A DNA stretch of 64,000 nt from NCBI RefSeq assembly GCF_033118175.1, contig NC_083701.1, positions 55,503,001-55,567,000 of the forward strand. The letters are read 5' to 3'. Shown in pieces: positions 21,191 to 32,272 of this stretch. Both the position numbers and the translations under genes were made by a program. Position 1 is the first letter of the stretch, and every line of letters starts with the position of its first letter. The notes beneath the pieces are model-generated. The model was not told where the DNA came from. It was given only the letters and a program-made list of their open reading frames with translations, and did no database searches. This stretch comes from Dama dama. Taxonomy: Eukaryota > Chordata > Mammalia > Artiodactyla > Cervidae.

Positions 21191-22510
21191 AATCTTTGAA
21201 ATCTTGCCTTGGAAGATTGTTGGACCTGGACTAGTTATGACCTCTGAATGAGGCATACACTTCCAACTTCTCAATTGAGAGTACTTTGTGCCTTTTTGTG
21301 AATGTCCCTTTGGTACAAAAGTATCTTTTGAAACTTTTAAATTTCCTGTTTGAGATAAGGGAAAGCATTAACAAGATGGGATTTTTGTAGAATTGGTCCT
21401 AGATCCCTGGTTTATGATGGAAGTTAATATCCTGTTTCATCCATTTAAAATCACAGACTCGAAAGGAATTGAAAGATCATTTTTTTCAGGACATTAATTT
21501 TCCAGATAAGGGAAATATTGTTCAGTGTCTTTATTTGTACAGTTTTCTTTTTCATCTCACATGGTTGAGATTTGGGTTTTGTTTTCAATCCTTTATTCAA
21601 TATTTCTCTGTTTAAATTTATTTTTAATTGAAGGATAATTGCTTCACAATATTATGTTGGTTTCTGCCATAACACAATGTTTATCAGTTATAAGCATACA
21701 TATTTCTTTATTAATAACTTAATTGCATGCTCTGCCTGGAAATGTCCTTTCTCTGCACAGAATTTTGAAAGCAACAAAACTATTTCATAAGGAAGGATTG
21801 GTTTCCTGGGGCAGAACTCACCACTCTAATCACTTGCAATAGAATGTTCCTTTCTGAACATTATTTGCCACTTGGTAGACATTAGGTACTGTGTGAATGC
21901 TGGAGTGGGTAGCCTTTCCCTTTTCCAGGAATGAAAATGAATTATGTGGTACCAAATTAAAAGTTTGAAATTCACTTGTGTCTACTCCCCGCCCCCCCCC
22001 ATTTATCAATTTTGTATTTGGGAAATCATTAAAAAGAAATGCAATTTCACTTATACCCCTCCCAGTTGAGCAGTAATTTCAACCACTATTTAAGAAAGTA
22101 CAATGCTTAAAAAGTATATTAAGGAAAAAAGGAAGAAAAAAACTTTTCATATCAATGTAAAATATGAATGATTATTGAGATGTTTTTGAAGAAATAGAAT
22201 CTATTATTTTAATGAAATCTTTCTTTATAAGGCAAGAATTATAAATTGCAAATTGGAAGGAATGCATCCAAAAATAAATACCTAAGAAAAAAGTACAGTT
22301 AAAGCTGGAGATTCTATAAAGAACATGGATACTGAGATTAGCAGTTCTCTTATATTGTCATGATGACCTCAGTTGTTCAAATAGACCAAGGCATAAACTG
22401 TATATATCTCCCTTGAAATAAATACCACTAACAGTATTATGAAATATCTAATACATATTAAACACTTTATTTAAAATCTGACAGGTGAGTTAAACACTCC
22501 TGCAGATTTC
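21191..22510. other. Mostly unique stretch with one L1 end
   Basis: A minus-strand L1 terminus is at 21,604-21,705, a C-run at about 21,988-21,999, and an isolated SINE-like phrase 'gctggagtgggtagcctttc' at 21,899-21,918 that is too short to call firmly. No gene is seen. Confidence 0.45.
21604..21705 (-). mobile_element. L1 3' end fragment
   Basis: The complement of the ruminant L1 3' terminus: 'aattgaaggataattgcttc' and 'atgttggtttctgccataac'. Confidence 0.75.
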
Positions 22511-22523
22511 CCTTGCCTTCCTT

Positions 22524-22793
22524 GCTGCTGCTGCTGCTAAGTCACATCAGTCGTGTCCAACTCTGTGTGACCCCATAGACGGCAGCCCACCAGGCTCCCG
22601 TCCCTGGGATTCTCCAGGCAAGAACACTGGAGTGGGCTGCCATTTCCTTCTCCAGTGCATGAAAGTGAAAAGTGAAAGTGAAGTCGCTCAGTCATGTCTG
22701 ACTCTTCGCGACCCCAGGGTCAGTAGCCTACCAGCTCCTCCGTCCGTGGGATTTTCCAGGCAAGAGTACTGGAGTGGGGTGCCATTGCCTTCT
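22524..22793 (-). mobile_element. Bov-A2 dimeric SINE with target-site duplication
   Basis: Both BovA units and the linker are present, with the (gca)n tail at the left. The 13-bp flank ccttgccttcctt occurs at 22,511-22,523 and 22,794-22,806; the first few bases of the right copy overlap SINE-like sequence. Confidence 0.93.
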
Positions 22794-22919
22794 CCTTGCC
22801 TTCCTTAGAAAGCTGTATTTCAGAAAATTTAGTGGGGAAGTAAATCTGCTTGTCTCACCTGACTTCCATTATGGCATCATTTTAGAATGGCCATAGTCTC
22901 TAAATAATTTATTTAAAAT

Positions 22920-23135
22920 CTGTGTGTGTGTGAGTCGTGTCTGACTCTTCGCAGCTTTATAGACTGGAGCCCACCAGGCTTCTCCGTCTATGGGATTCAC
23001 CAGGCTAGAATACTGGAGTGGGTTGCCATGCTGTCTTTTAGGGGATCTTCCTAATTTAGGGATCAAACCTGCGTCTCTTATGTCTCCTGCATTAGCAGGT
23101 GGGTTCTTTACCACTAGAGCCCCCTGAGAAGCCCT
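22920..23135 (-). mobile_element. Bov-tA SINE with TG-rich 3' tail
   Basis: Antisense BovA body and head (sense start gggcttctcagggggctcta). A (tg)n run at 22,920-22,931 occupies the tail position, a common seeding point for microsatellites. The minus-strand open frame here is SINE-derived. Confidence 0.9.
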
Positions 23136-23651
23136 TAGTGGAAATTAAACAGAATTGAAGAGTTCATAACTGGGCGCTTAAGAAGGCAGGGAAGACTTCA
23201 TAGAGACTGCAGATTCTTGCTAAGGAGAAAGGGGTTGGTAGTTGTGAGATGGAGGAGGACATTCTTGCTGATGCAAGGCTCAGAGGCCTGGGAGAACATT
23301 CATTGTGAGGAAAGCTACATGTACTCTAACATGGCCAGACTAAAGCTGATTCATCTTGGCCTAATTCCTGGTTTTTCCTCAATCTGTCCTCAGTTACCAA
23401 ATGTGTCAGAAAATTGAATACCTGGAAAATTCTTCTTCATAAATGCCTTGTGACAACCTGAGTGTGAGACATATGTAATGGGCAAAGCAACTTGTGACTT
23501 CTAACTAGAATCTGTGTTTTTCCAAGGTGATTTATTTAGACACAGTGAATGATAAATTATTTAGACACAACAAATAAAATCAATAGTCTTATATTTCCTA
23601 TTAAGAAACAAAATCACTGACTAATTACCATACACTAATATACTAATAAGT
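23136..23651. other. No recognisable feature
   Basis: Unique-looking DNA. A pair of near-identical phrases (gatttatttagacacagtga / aaattatttagacacaacaa, 23,530-23,570) forms a minor local repeat. Confidence 0.45.
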
Positions 23652-23695
23652 AGGCTTCCCTGGCAGCTCAGATGGTAAAGATTCTGCCTGAAATG
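23652..23695 (+). mobile_element. Short Bov-tA head fragment
   Basis: Only the tRNA-like first ~40 bases are present (gcttccctggcagctcagat … ttctgcctg), followed by acac-rich sequence. Confidence 0.7.
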
Positions 23696-23754
23696 TGAAT
23701 ACATACACACACACTTTACCTCATTTCTCAGAGGAAACAAAAAGGCCTGTGATG

Positions 23755-23905
23755 TATGAACTATTATCTCCATTTTACCAACATGGAAACTAAGATTGTG
23801 AGAGATTAAAGAACACTGAGGTCAGACAGATAATTAGTACGGAGCTAGGATTTGAACTAAGGAAATTTGACTTAAAAGCCCAGGTTTTCACCTTTCACAT
23901 ACTCC
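23755..23905 (-). mobile_element. MIR SINE
   Basis: Antisense MIR core: 'attttaccaacatggaaact' and 'agctaggatttgaactaagg'. Confidence 0.65.
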
Positions 23906-23994
23906 CTCATCTAAGAAGACATGACACCATGAGATTTATCAGAGAGAAACTCAAGGAGAATAAGTGATTGTAGTACACCATATAGTAACAAACT

Positions 23995-24405
23995 CTGTTA
24001 GTTTCATGTTGCTGCTATTGCAAATTATGTCAAACATAGTCAGGATATTGGCAGTCTGATTCCTTTCTGGAGGCCCTGGGGGAGAATCCATTTTCTTGCC
24101 TTTTTCAGCTTCTAGAGGCCATCTGTGATCCTTGGCTTACTGATCACTTCTCTCATAAACTCTAACCTCTTGCTTCCATGATAGCATCTTTTCCTACTGA
24201 TGTAGAAGCTCCTGCCTCTTCTTCTAAGACTCCTTTGATTATGTTGGACCAATTCTTATAATACAGGATAAAGAGTCCATCCCAAGATCCTTAATTGAAT
24301 CACATTTGCAAAGTACGCTTTGCTTTGTAAGTTAAAATATTCATAGATTCTGAAGTTTAGAATGTGGGCATCTTTGGGGAGGCCAAGTCACAAAGACTGA
24401 TACAA
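23995..24405 (-). mobile_element. MaLR-type LTR (MLT1-like), antisense
   Basis: 'gttagtttcatgttgctgct', 'tttctggaggccctggggga', 'gccttttcagcttctagagg'-type phrasing and 'gaatgtgggcatctttgggg' follow in order the antisense MLT1/MST LTR consensus. It is a solo LTR; no internal genes are present. Confidence 0.6.
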
Positions 24406-24439
24406 TCTATGAAAAATTATTTGTGTAAGTTCTAGGTAA

Positions 24440-24598
24440 GGAATCCAGATTCAGTCCCTGGGTCAAGATTCCCCTGGAGAAGGGAATGGCAGTTCACCCC
24501 ACTATTGTTGCCTGGAAACTTCCATAGACAGAGGAGCCTGGCAGGCTGCAATCCATGGTTTAGGAAAGAGTCAGATATGACTGGAGCGACTAACACGT
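24440..24598 (+). mobile_element. 5'-truncated Bov-tA SINE with target-site duplication
   Basis: It begins inside the tRNA-like part (gaatccagattcagtccctg) and ends gactggagcgactaacacg. The flanks taggtaaggaa (24,433-24,443) and taggtaacgaa (24,599-24,609) match at ten of eleven bases, though the left copy overlaps the first bases of the SINE. Confidence 0.88.
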
Positions 24599-24605
24599 TA
24601 GGTAA

Positions 24606-24964
24606 CGAAGAGTAAACAGGCATGAATTCTGACCTTAAGGGGCTTCAAGTCAAAAATGAATAAAACAGACAAAGTACTAGAGGATACAGAATGAGTACTT
24701 AATGGTTAGCCTGATCTAATGATGATACAGAGAAATCCACATAGCATTCTCCTGTGTTTGAAATGTTATCAGCACTCTATAAAGACTGTTGTCTGAAATT
24801 AATTTTCCATTGAGAAAACAGTAAACTTAAGTTTACCTTATTATTTTTATGACTTTTGTGAAATACCTAAAACATTAAGTGTTACCTTAGAAATTAAAAT
24901 TTCTTTCAAGGATTTTTTTTTTTTCCTGTATATTCTGAAGTTAAAAGTTTTAATTATACTGAAA
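24606..24964. other. Gene-free stretch, possible ancient repeat
   Basis: 'aattctgaccttaaggggct' resembles the unnamed old dispersed repeat seen elsewhere. A T-run lies at about 24,912-24,925. Confidence 0.35.
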
Positions 24965-25575
24965 GTGACATATGTACCTCAGTATTCATTGGGGCACTGT
25001 TTACAATAGCTTGGATATGGAAGCAACCTAGATGTCCATTGGCAGATGAATGGATCATATATGCAATGAAATATTACTCAGCTATAAAAACGAACACATT
25101 TGAGTCAGTTCTAATGAGGTGGATGAACTTAGAGCCTATTATACGGAGTGAAATAAGTCAGAAAGAGAAAGACAGCTACTGTATATTAACATATATATAA
25201 GGAATTTAGAAAGATGATACTGACAATCCTTTATGCAGGGCAGTAAAGAAGAAACAGATGTAAAGAACAGACTTTTGGACTCAGTGGGAGGAGAGGGTAG
25301 GACGATTTGAGAGAAAAGCATTGAAACTTACACATTACTATATGTAAAATAGGTGACTAGTGCTAGTTTGATACATGAAGCAGGGCACCAAAGCTGGTGC
25401 TCTGGGACAACCTAGCAGGATAGAGTGGGGAAGGTGGTGGGAGAGGGGTTGAGGATAGGGGGGACACATGTATACCTATGGCTGATTCATGTTGATGTAT
25501 GGCAGAAACCATCACAATGTTGTAAAGTAATTACCCTCCAATTAAAATAATTTAAAAAATTTAATTCTAAAAAAA
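24965..25575 (+). mobile_element. L1 3' end (5'-truncated)
   Basis: The last few ORF2 codons (ttcattggggcactgtttac) and the whole ruminant-type 3' UTR, ending 'aaagtaattaccctccaatt' plus A-rich tail. It parallels the 3' end of the L1 at 8,641-10,032 but is a separate insertion. Confidence 0.88.
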
Positions 25576-27350
25576 GGAACAGAAACCCTTTCAGCACTTT
25601 CTAGAGACATTCTAGAAGATACTAAGACACTGGTTCATATGTATGCGACTAGCTAGTCTATTACTCTAAATGAAAAATAACCTATATGACAAATGGGTTT
25701 TTTTCCTCAAAAATGAAATATATCCCAGTTATTGACCTAAGAACTTTTTAAAGTTACCTCTATATTGCTTTTGCTTTCATGTAAATCATATCAAGCCACC
25801 ACAATGTCAGAGTGGCCTAAAACAAAAGATTTGTGAAGGCTTGCATTTCAAAAGTAATATTTGTCTATAAAAATACTTCTTTATACCATGAAACAAGGAC
25901 TATCCTTTGACCAAGCTCCTGGAAATTCTCCCTCAACAAGATGAAAGCAATCCCAAAACTAACCAACAGAGTTTATTCTTTTTGCCCTCCTGGAATTTGG
26001 CAATAGGCGTTCACAATTTTTTCAAGCTCCCATTGGCTTTGGGGAGAAAAGACAATTAACCCCGAAGTAAGAAGCATTTCACTGTGGACTCTTCCTGCTG
26101 GGTTAACAAACAGCTAAGAGAGAGAGCTTCTTGGGAGTGTCTCACTAGGTGTTATTATCAATTAGTGACACCCATTATCTTAGCAAAGCTTTGAGGAACT
26201 TAAGATTCAAGAGGGTTTGATAATTAGAGACGAAGTTTTCAGTTGCTTTTTTGTACACATTAGTTAACCGAACTGTTAAGTGATGAGATGCTGACTAGAA
26301 AGCCTCCCTGGGAAGCCCTGGTTTCACTCAGCGTGGTAACTGGTCATGCCTAAGTGCGGCTTACTACCGTCCTCCTCGCTTTAAGTGACTCCTCCCCACT
26401 TCTCTCAGGGTCCTACAAGCAGTGTCATACCATCCCAAGCTTGAATGTGTAACATACAAGCATCCTTTAATTAAAGGACTATGACTGTTTATCCTTGGCT
26501 AACCTGCTAATTCATTCCCTTAAACAGCTTTGTTTTGTTTTTTAAATAAGTCTCAGACCATGTAATAAGACATGATGCTTATGATTTAAAATTTCAAAAT
26601 TCTGTTGTATCAGAATTTTTTTAACATATTCAGAAATGAATGCAAATTTTTAAAGTGCATGAAAGGCAGTTATTGAATGAATAGCTTTTCCTTTATTTTA
26701 CCTGAGGGTTTAGAGGAAGACAGTAATACGAAGAGTGCTTTTTAAAATATTCTTTCTGTAGGCTGGGAATTTTACCAGCTTGATTAGAGGGTGAGCTAAG
26801 AGGTCAAAATAACCAGTGTGATCCTTATAAAGCTTAGTTACTGCTTGTTCCATGGCTATCACCAGTCACTGTCAAAATGTGTGTCCTTGCTCATAAAAGT
26901 ACCTGGCAGGTGTCTATGATTGTTCTTGTTTAATCTCAGCACAAGGAAAGGAAAACAAAATACTACCAATCATCACCACAACAAAAAGACCGAGATCTGA
27001 ACTAGAAACTAGGATATTCACAAGTATATGGGGTGACCAGAAAAGAGGGACTGAAGGTGGAACCTTGGGAAAACATGCATTTTCTCTGAAACACATGATA
27101 ATAATGTTCTGTCTGTTTTTGTTTGGTTGATCTTTTAATATCATATATTTTACTTTGCATAGCCTAGTGTTCATTAAAAAGTCTCATGGGATTTAATCCT
27201 ATTCCTCATATGGCAGACCTCAGACCGCCTATATCCTTTATAATCTCTCAAAGTACCCTAGCATGGGTTAGACACACACTAATTGAATTTATGTATACTG
27301 AGTTACAGTTAGTAGATGGCCACATAAAAGATGATGGTAATAAATGGAGA
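25576..27350. other. Repeat-poor stretch, no gene recognised
   Basis: About 1.8 kb without a recognisable transposable element. The portion 26,000-26,480 has higher GC and several CpGs (ccccgaag, ggcgttc, gagacgaag, aaccgaac, gtgcggc, taccgtcctcctcgc) and reads as unique sequence. This makes it one of the better conserved non-coding candidates in the window. Confidence 0.45.
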
Positions 27351-27351
27351 G

Positions 27352-27458
27352 GGCTTCCTTGGTGATTCAGCTGGTAAAGAATCCATCTGCAATGTGGGAG
27401 ACCTGGGTTTGATCACTGGGTTGGGAAGATCTGCTGGAGAAGGGAATGGCTACCTACT
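27352..27458 (+). mobile_element. Truncated Bov-tA SINE abutting BovB
   Basis: The head and first half of the BovA body (gggcttccttggtgattcag … agaagggaatggctaccta) end abruptly where the BovB 5' region begins. The missing 3' half suggests BovB insertion into the SINE or a junction deletion. No 3' remainder is found after the BovB. Confidence 0.85.
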
Positions 27459-28228
27459 TTTTTATCATAGTTTGGCCCCAGGTAAATACCAGGGAGGGAA
27501 CACAGCCCCACCCACCCATTTCTTTAATCCACACAAAATTAGATTAAAGGTTTACAGGGCATGGCCCTGCCCATCAGAACAAGACCCAATTTCCCCTCAG
27601 TCAGTCTCTCCCATCAGGAAGTTTCCATAAGCCTCTTATCCTCCATCAGAGGGCAGACAGACTGAAAACCATAATCACAGAAAACTAACCAATCGAATCA
27701 CATGGACCACAGCCTGTCTAACTCAATGAAACTATGAACCATGCCGTGTAGGGCCACCCAAGATAGACGGGTCATGGTGAAGAGTTCTGACAAAACGTGG
27801 TCCACTGGAGAAGTGAATGGCAAACCACTTCAGTATTCTAGTCTTGAGAACCCCGTGAACAGCATGAAAAGCCAAAAAATAGGACACTGAAAGATCCCCA
27901 GGTCAGTAGGTGCCCATAATGATTCTGGAGATCAGTGGAGAAATAACTCTAGAAAGAATGAAGAGACGGAGCCAGAGTAAAAACAACACCCAGTTGTGGA
28001 TGTGACTAGTGATGGAAGTAAAGTCCAATGCTGTAAAGAGCAATTTTGCATAGGAACCTGGAATGTTAGGTCCATGAATTAAGGGAAATTGGAAGCGGTC
28101 AAACAGGAGACAGCAAGAGTGAATGTCTACATTTTAGGAATCAGCGAACTAAAATGGACTGGAATGGGTGAATTTAACTCATATGCCCTTTATATCTACT
28201 ACTGTGGGCAAGAATTCCTTAGAAGAAA

Positions 28229-28770
28229 TTGAGTAGCCATCATAGTCAACAAAAGAGTCCAAAATGCAGTACGTGGATACAATCTCAAAAACAACAGAAT
28301 GATCTCTGTTTCCAAGGCAAACCATTCAATATCACAGTAATCCAAGTCTATGCCCTGACTAGTAATACTGAAGAAGTCAAAGTTGAATGGTACTATGAAG
28401 ACCTACAAGACCTTCTAGAACTAATACCCCCAAAAGACGTCCTTTTCATTATAGGGGACTGGAATGCAAAAGTAGAAAGTCAAGAGATACCTGGAGTAAT
28501 GGGCAAATTTGGCTTAGGAATACAGAATGAAGCAGGGCAAAGGCTAATAGAATTTTGCCAAGAGAACACACTGGTCATAGCGAACACACCTCTTCCAACA
28601 ACACAAGAGAAGACTATACACATGGACATCACCAGATGGTCAATACTGAAATCAGACTGATTATATTTTTTGCAGCCAAAGATGGAGAAGCTCTATACAG
28701 TCAGCAAAAACAAGACTGGGAGCTGATGGTGGCTCAGACCATGAACTCCTTATTGCCAAGTTCAGACTAA
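28229..28770 (+). pseudogene. BovB endonuclease-domain remnant
   Basis: In life this domain nicks target DNA for target-primed reverse transcription. The open piece 28,229-28,660 contains FNITVIQVYALT and VLFIIGDWNAKVESQ, the APE-family GDWNA motif at residues 76-80 of that frame (about 28,454-28,468). The first ~27 residues are out of the native frame, and the frame changes again near 28,600, continuing in another frame to 28,770 (AKDGEALYSQQKQDWE). The N-terminal half upstream of 28,229 is interrupted by stops. Confidence 0.88.
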
Positions 28771-28876
28771 ATTGAAGAAAGTAGGGAAAACCACTAGACT
28801 GTTCAGGTATGACCTAAATCAAATCCCTTACAAATATAGAAGTGACAAATAGATTCAAGGGATTAGATCTGATAGA

Positions 28877-30797
28877 GTGCCTGAAGAACTATGGACAGTG
28901 GTTTGTGACATTGTACAGGAGACAGGGATCAAGACTATCCCCAAGGAAAAGAAATGCAAAAAGGCAAAATGGTTGTCTGAAGAGGCCTTACAAATAGCTG
29001 TGAAAAGAAGAGAAATGAAAGGCAAAAGAGAAAAGGAAAGACATACCCATTTGAATGCAGAGTTTGAAAGAATAGCAAGGAGAGATAAGAAAGCCTTCCT
29101 CAAAGGTCAATGCAAAGAAATAGAGGAAAACAATACAATGGGAAAGACTAGAGATCTCTTCCAGAAAATGAGAGATACCAAGGGAACATTTCATGCAAAG
29201 ATGGCCTCAATAAAGGACAGAAATGGTATGGACCTAACAGAAGTAGAAGATATTAAGAAGAGGTGGCAAGAATATGCAGAAGAACTATACAAAAAAGATC
29301 TTCATGACCCAGATAATCATGATGTGATAACACCTAGAGTCAGACATCCTGGAATGTGAAGTCAAGTGGGCCTTAGGAAGCATCACTATGAACAAAGCTA
29401 GTGGAGGTGATGGAATTCCAGTTGAACTACTTCAAATCCTAAAAGATGATGCTGTGAAAGTGCTGCACTCAATATGCCAGCAAATTTGGCCACAGGACTG
29501 GAAAAGGTCAGTTTTCATTCCAATCTCAAAGGAAGGCAGTACCAAAGAATGCTCAAACTACTGTACCATTGCACTCATCTCACATACTAGTAAAGTAATA
29601 CTCAAAATTGTCCAAGCCAGGCTTCAGCAACATGTGAACTGTGAACTTCCAGATGTTCAAGCTGGTTTTAGAAAAGGCAGAGGAATTAGAGATCAAATTG
29701 CCAACATCATTTGGGTCATCAAAAAAGGAAGAGAGTTGCAGAAAAACATCGACTTCTGCTTTATTGACTATGTCAAAGCCTTTGTGTGGACCACAGCAAT
29801 CTCTGGAAAGCTCTTAAAGAGATGGGAATACCAGACCACCTGACCTGCCTCTTGAGAAATCTGTATGCAGGTCAGGAAGCAGCAGTTAGAACTGAACAAG
29901 GAACAACAGACTGGTGCCAAATAAGGAAAGTAGTATGTCAAGGTTGTATATTGTCACCCTACCTATGTAACTTATGTGCAGAGTACATCATGAGAAACAG
30001 TGGGTTGGATGAAGCACAAGCTGAAATCAAGATTGCGGAGAAATATCAACAACCTCAGATATGCAGATGACACCACCCTTATGGCAGAAAGCAAAGAAGA
30101 ACTGAAAAGCCTCTTGATGAAAGTGAATGAGGAGACTGAAAAAGTTGACTTAAAACTCAACATTCAGAAAACTAAGATCATGGCATCTGGTCCAATCACT
30201 TCATGGCAAATAGATGGAAAAACAATGGAAACAGTGAGAGAATTTATTTTTGGGGGCTTCAGAATCACTACAGATGGTAACTGCAGCCATGAAATTCAAA
30301 GATGTTCACTCCTTGAAAGAAAAGTTATGACCCACCTAGACAGCATATTAAAAAGCAGAGACATTACTTTGCCAACAAAAGTCTGTCTGGTCAAGGCTAT
30401 GGTTTTTCCAGTGGTCATGTATGGATGTGGGAGTTGAACTATAAAGAAAGCTGAGTGTTGAAGAATTGATGCTTTTGAACTGTGGTGTTGGAGAAGACTC
30501 TTGAGAGTCCCTTGGACTGCAAGGAGATCCAACCAGTCCATCCTAAAGGAAATCAGTCCTGAATATTCATTGGAAGGGCTGATGCTGGAGCTGAAACTCC
30601 AATACTTTGGCCACCTGATGCAAAGAGCTGACTCATTTGAAAAGACCCTGATGCTGGGAAAGATTGAGGGTGGGAGGAGAAGGGGACGACAGAGGATGAG
30701 ATGGTTGGATGACATCACCAACTCAATGGACTTGAGTTTGAGTAAACTCTGGGAGTTGGTGATGGACAGGGAAGCCTGGTGTGTTGCAAGTCCATGA
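28877..30797 (+). pseudogene. BovB reverse-transcriptase remnant
   Basis: Pieces in successive frames cover the linker (KKCKKAKWLSEEALQIAV, 28,877-29,359), the RT fingers (QAGFRKGRGIRDQIANII, in 29,388-29,843), palm motif A (FCFIDYVKAF, near 29,755-29,784), and motif C YADD at 30,060-30,071 within 30,000-30,437. The C-terminal part (QRMRWLDDITNSMDLSLSK) ends at 30,797. Two TGA codons just after 30,434 replace what are TGG and CGA codons in sister copies. Motif A sits beside a frameshift, so the enzyme cannot be made. Confidence 0.92.
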
Positions 30798-30837
30798 GGT
30801 CGCAGAGTCCATTATGACTGAGCTATTGAACTGAACT

Positions 30838-31159
30838 GAGTAAGTGGAGAAAAGCCATGTGAAGGGGCAAATGTAAAGTGTAGTTCTGCCTGACCCCTGA
30901 AAATTCACCTACTTAACAAATTGGCTTTCAAAGTATAGATTCTTCAGTCTGAAATGTTTGGATCCCTTTTCTTTTATTTGCTTGCTGGTTATACCCCTTC
31001 AAGCAGCCTAGTATCCTCCAAGTTCTGTTATGCCTTGCTTGGTCTCTGTTTTCCAAATTCCAGTGTCCTATCTTAGGAGCTTCATCTTCTCCATAAATGA
31101 CCTTGGAGATAATAATACATTTCCTTTTCCCTTCTTGTTGGGAGTAGATACTGACACCT
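30838..31159. other. No recognisable feature
   Basis: Unique-looking DNA between BovB and the next SINE target site. Confidence 0.5.
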
Positions 31160-31171
31160 ACCCATAGGAAT

Positions 31172-31378
31172 GGGCTTGCCAGGTGGCACTAGTGGTAAAG
31201 AACCTGCCTGCCAGTGCAGGAGACTTAAGAGACACAGGTTTGATCCCTGGTTCAAGAAGATCCCCTGGAGGATAGCATGGCAACCCACTCCAGTATTCTT
31301 GCCTTGAGAATCCCCACGGATAGAGGAGCCTGGAGGTCTGCAGTTCATAGGCTCGCAAAGAGTCAGACATTTGTGCGC
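31172..31378 (+). mobile_element. Bov-tA SINE with target-site duplication
   Basis: Complete head (gggcttgccaggtggcacta) and BovA body with a short end. The 12-bp flank acccataggaat occurs at 31,160-31,171 and 31,379-31,390, a perfect match that implies a comparatively young insertion. Confidence 0.95.
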
Positions 31379-31390
31379 ACCCATAGGAAT

Positions 31391-32072
31391 TTTCCCTTTC
31401 TATAGACCACACCTGGGTTCCATACTGAAAGACAGTCTACAATAAGTAAACTTTCATACAGTTTCAAACATGCAATAGCAGAGAGATCTTTCCTTAGTGA
31501 TTACAGTTGTTTTAGAAATTCTTACCTGTGCAAAGGAAGAAAGAAATAGAGAAACTTAATGGACCAGGGGATCCAAAAAGAGACAGAACACTGAATATTG
31601 ACTTGAAGGACAGGCCTGGTGTGGCCACATGTTCTACATAGATAGGAACATCTTTAGGATGGTGTGTGCAAGTGAAGGAAGAAAGAAGGACCCCAACACA
31701 TAGCCAGTACAGATGAGGAGGCTTTGCAGACATTAGGATTTGCTTCACAAATGGCTCACAGCTGGTTCTCTCATGCTCAAGTTTAGATTATAGTCTGACT
31801 GGGCAGAATGTCTGGTAGGGTATTTAGAGTCTAACAATGGCATGGTACTGGAATCCTTACAGGATCATACATTCTGCTGTAGAAAGTTCAAAACAAAATT
31901 CAGCCGTTGGCCTTAGACAAACTGCCTCTCAAATTCCCATTCCTCCAGAACACACACAGAAGTATCCTTCACAATTCTAGGAACCAGAGAACAGTCTGTT
32001 CTCTTTGGTTTTAACTGTGTTATTGACTAAAGCAGAACTCACTCCATTAAAGAACTCACAAAGTTCACTATG
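31391..32072. other. No recognisable feature
   Basis: No repeat family was recognised. Open frames are short and without family resemblance. Confidence 0.45.
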
Positions 32073-32272
32073 TGAAGTGAAGTGAAAGTTGCTCAGTCAT
32101 GTCCAACTCTTTGCTACCCCATGGACTATACAGTCCAAGGAATTCTCCAGGTCAGAATACTGGAGTGGGTAGCCTCTCCCTTCTCCAGCGCATCTTCCTG
32201 ACCCAGGAATCGAACCGGGGTCTCCTGCAGTGCAGTCAGATTCTTTATCAACTGAGCCATCAGGGAAACCCC
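32073..32272 (-). mobile_element. Bov-tA SINE
   Basis: Antisense BovA body and head (sense start ggggtttccctgatggctca), with tail tgaagtgaagtgaaagt at the left. No confident target-site duplication was found. Confidence 0.9.

Larger units (their letters stand above)
27460..30837 (+). mobile_element. Near full-length BovB (RTE) LINE, inactive
   Basis: At about 3.4 kb this is the longest transposable element here. It contains the 5' untranslated region (about 27,460-28,050), an APE-type endonuclease region, a linker, the reverse-transcriptase core and the 3' terminus with the gaactgaactgag tandem. Order and length fit the usual ~3.2-kb BovB. Many frameshifts and stops abolish the single ORF. 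The 5' edge is not sharp by eye (±30 bases). No clear target-site duplication was found. Confidence 0.93.

Noticed and set aside
21899..21930. Isolated SINE-like phrase gctggagtgggtagcctttc
   Set aside because: Too short and without flanking SINE sequence to call as an element.
29388..30437. Reverse transcriptase as evidence for a retron, diversity-generating element or other RT-based defence system
   Set aside because: The motifs and the 3' end are those of the BovB LINE, the context is a ruminant genome, and the ORF is broken.
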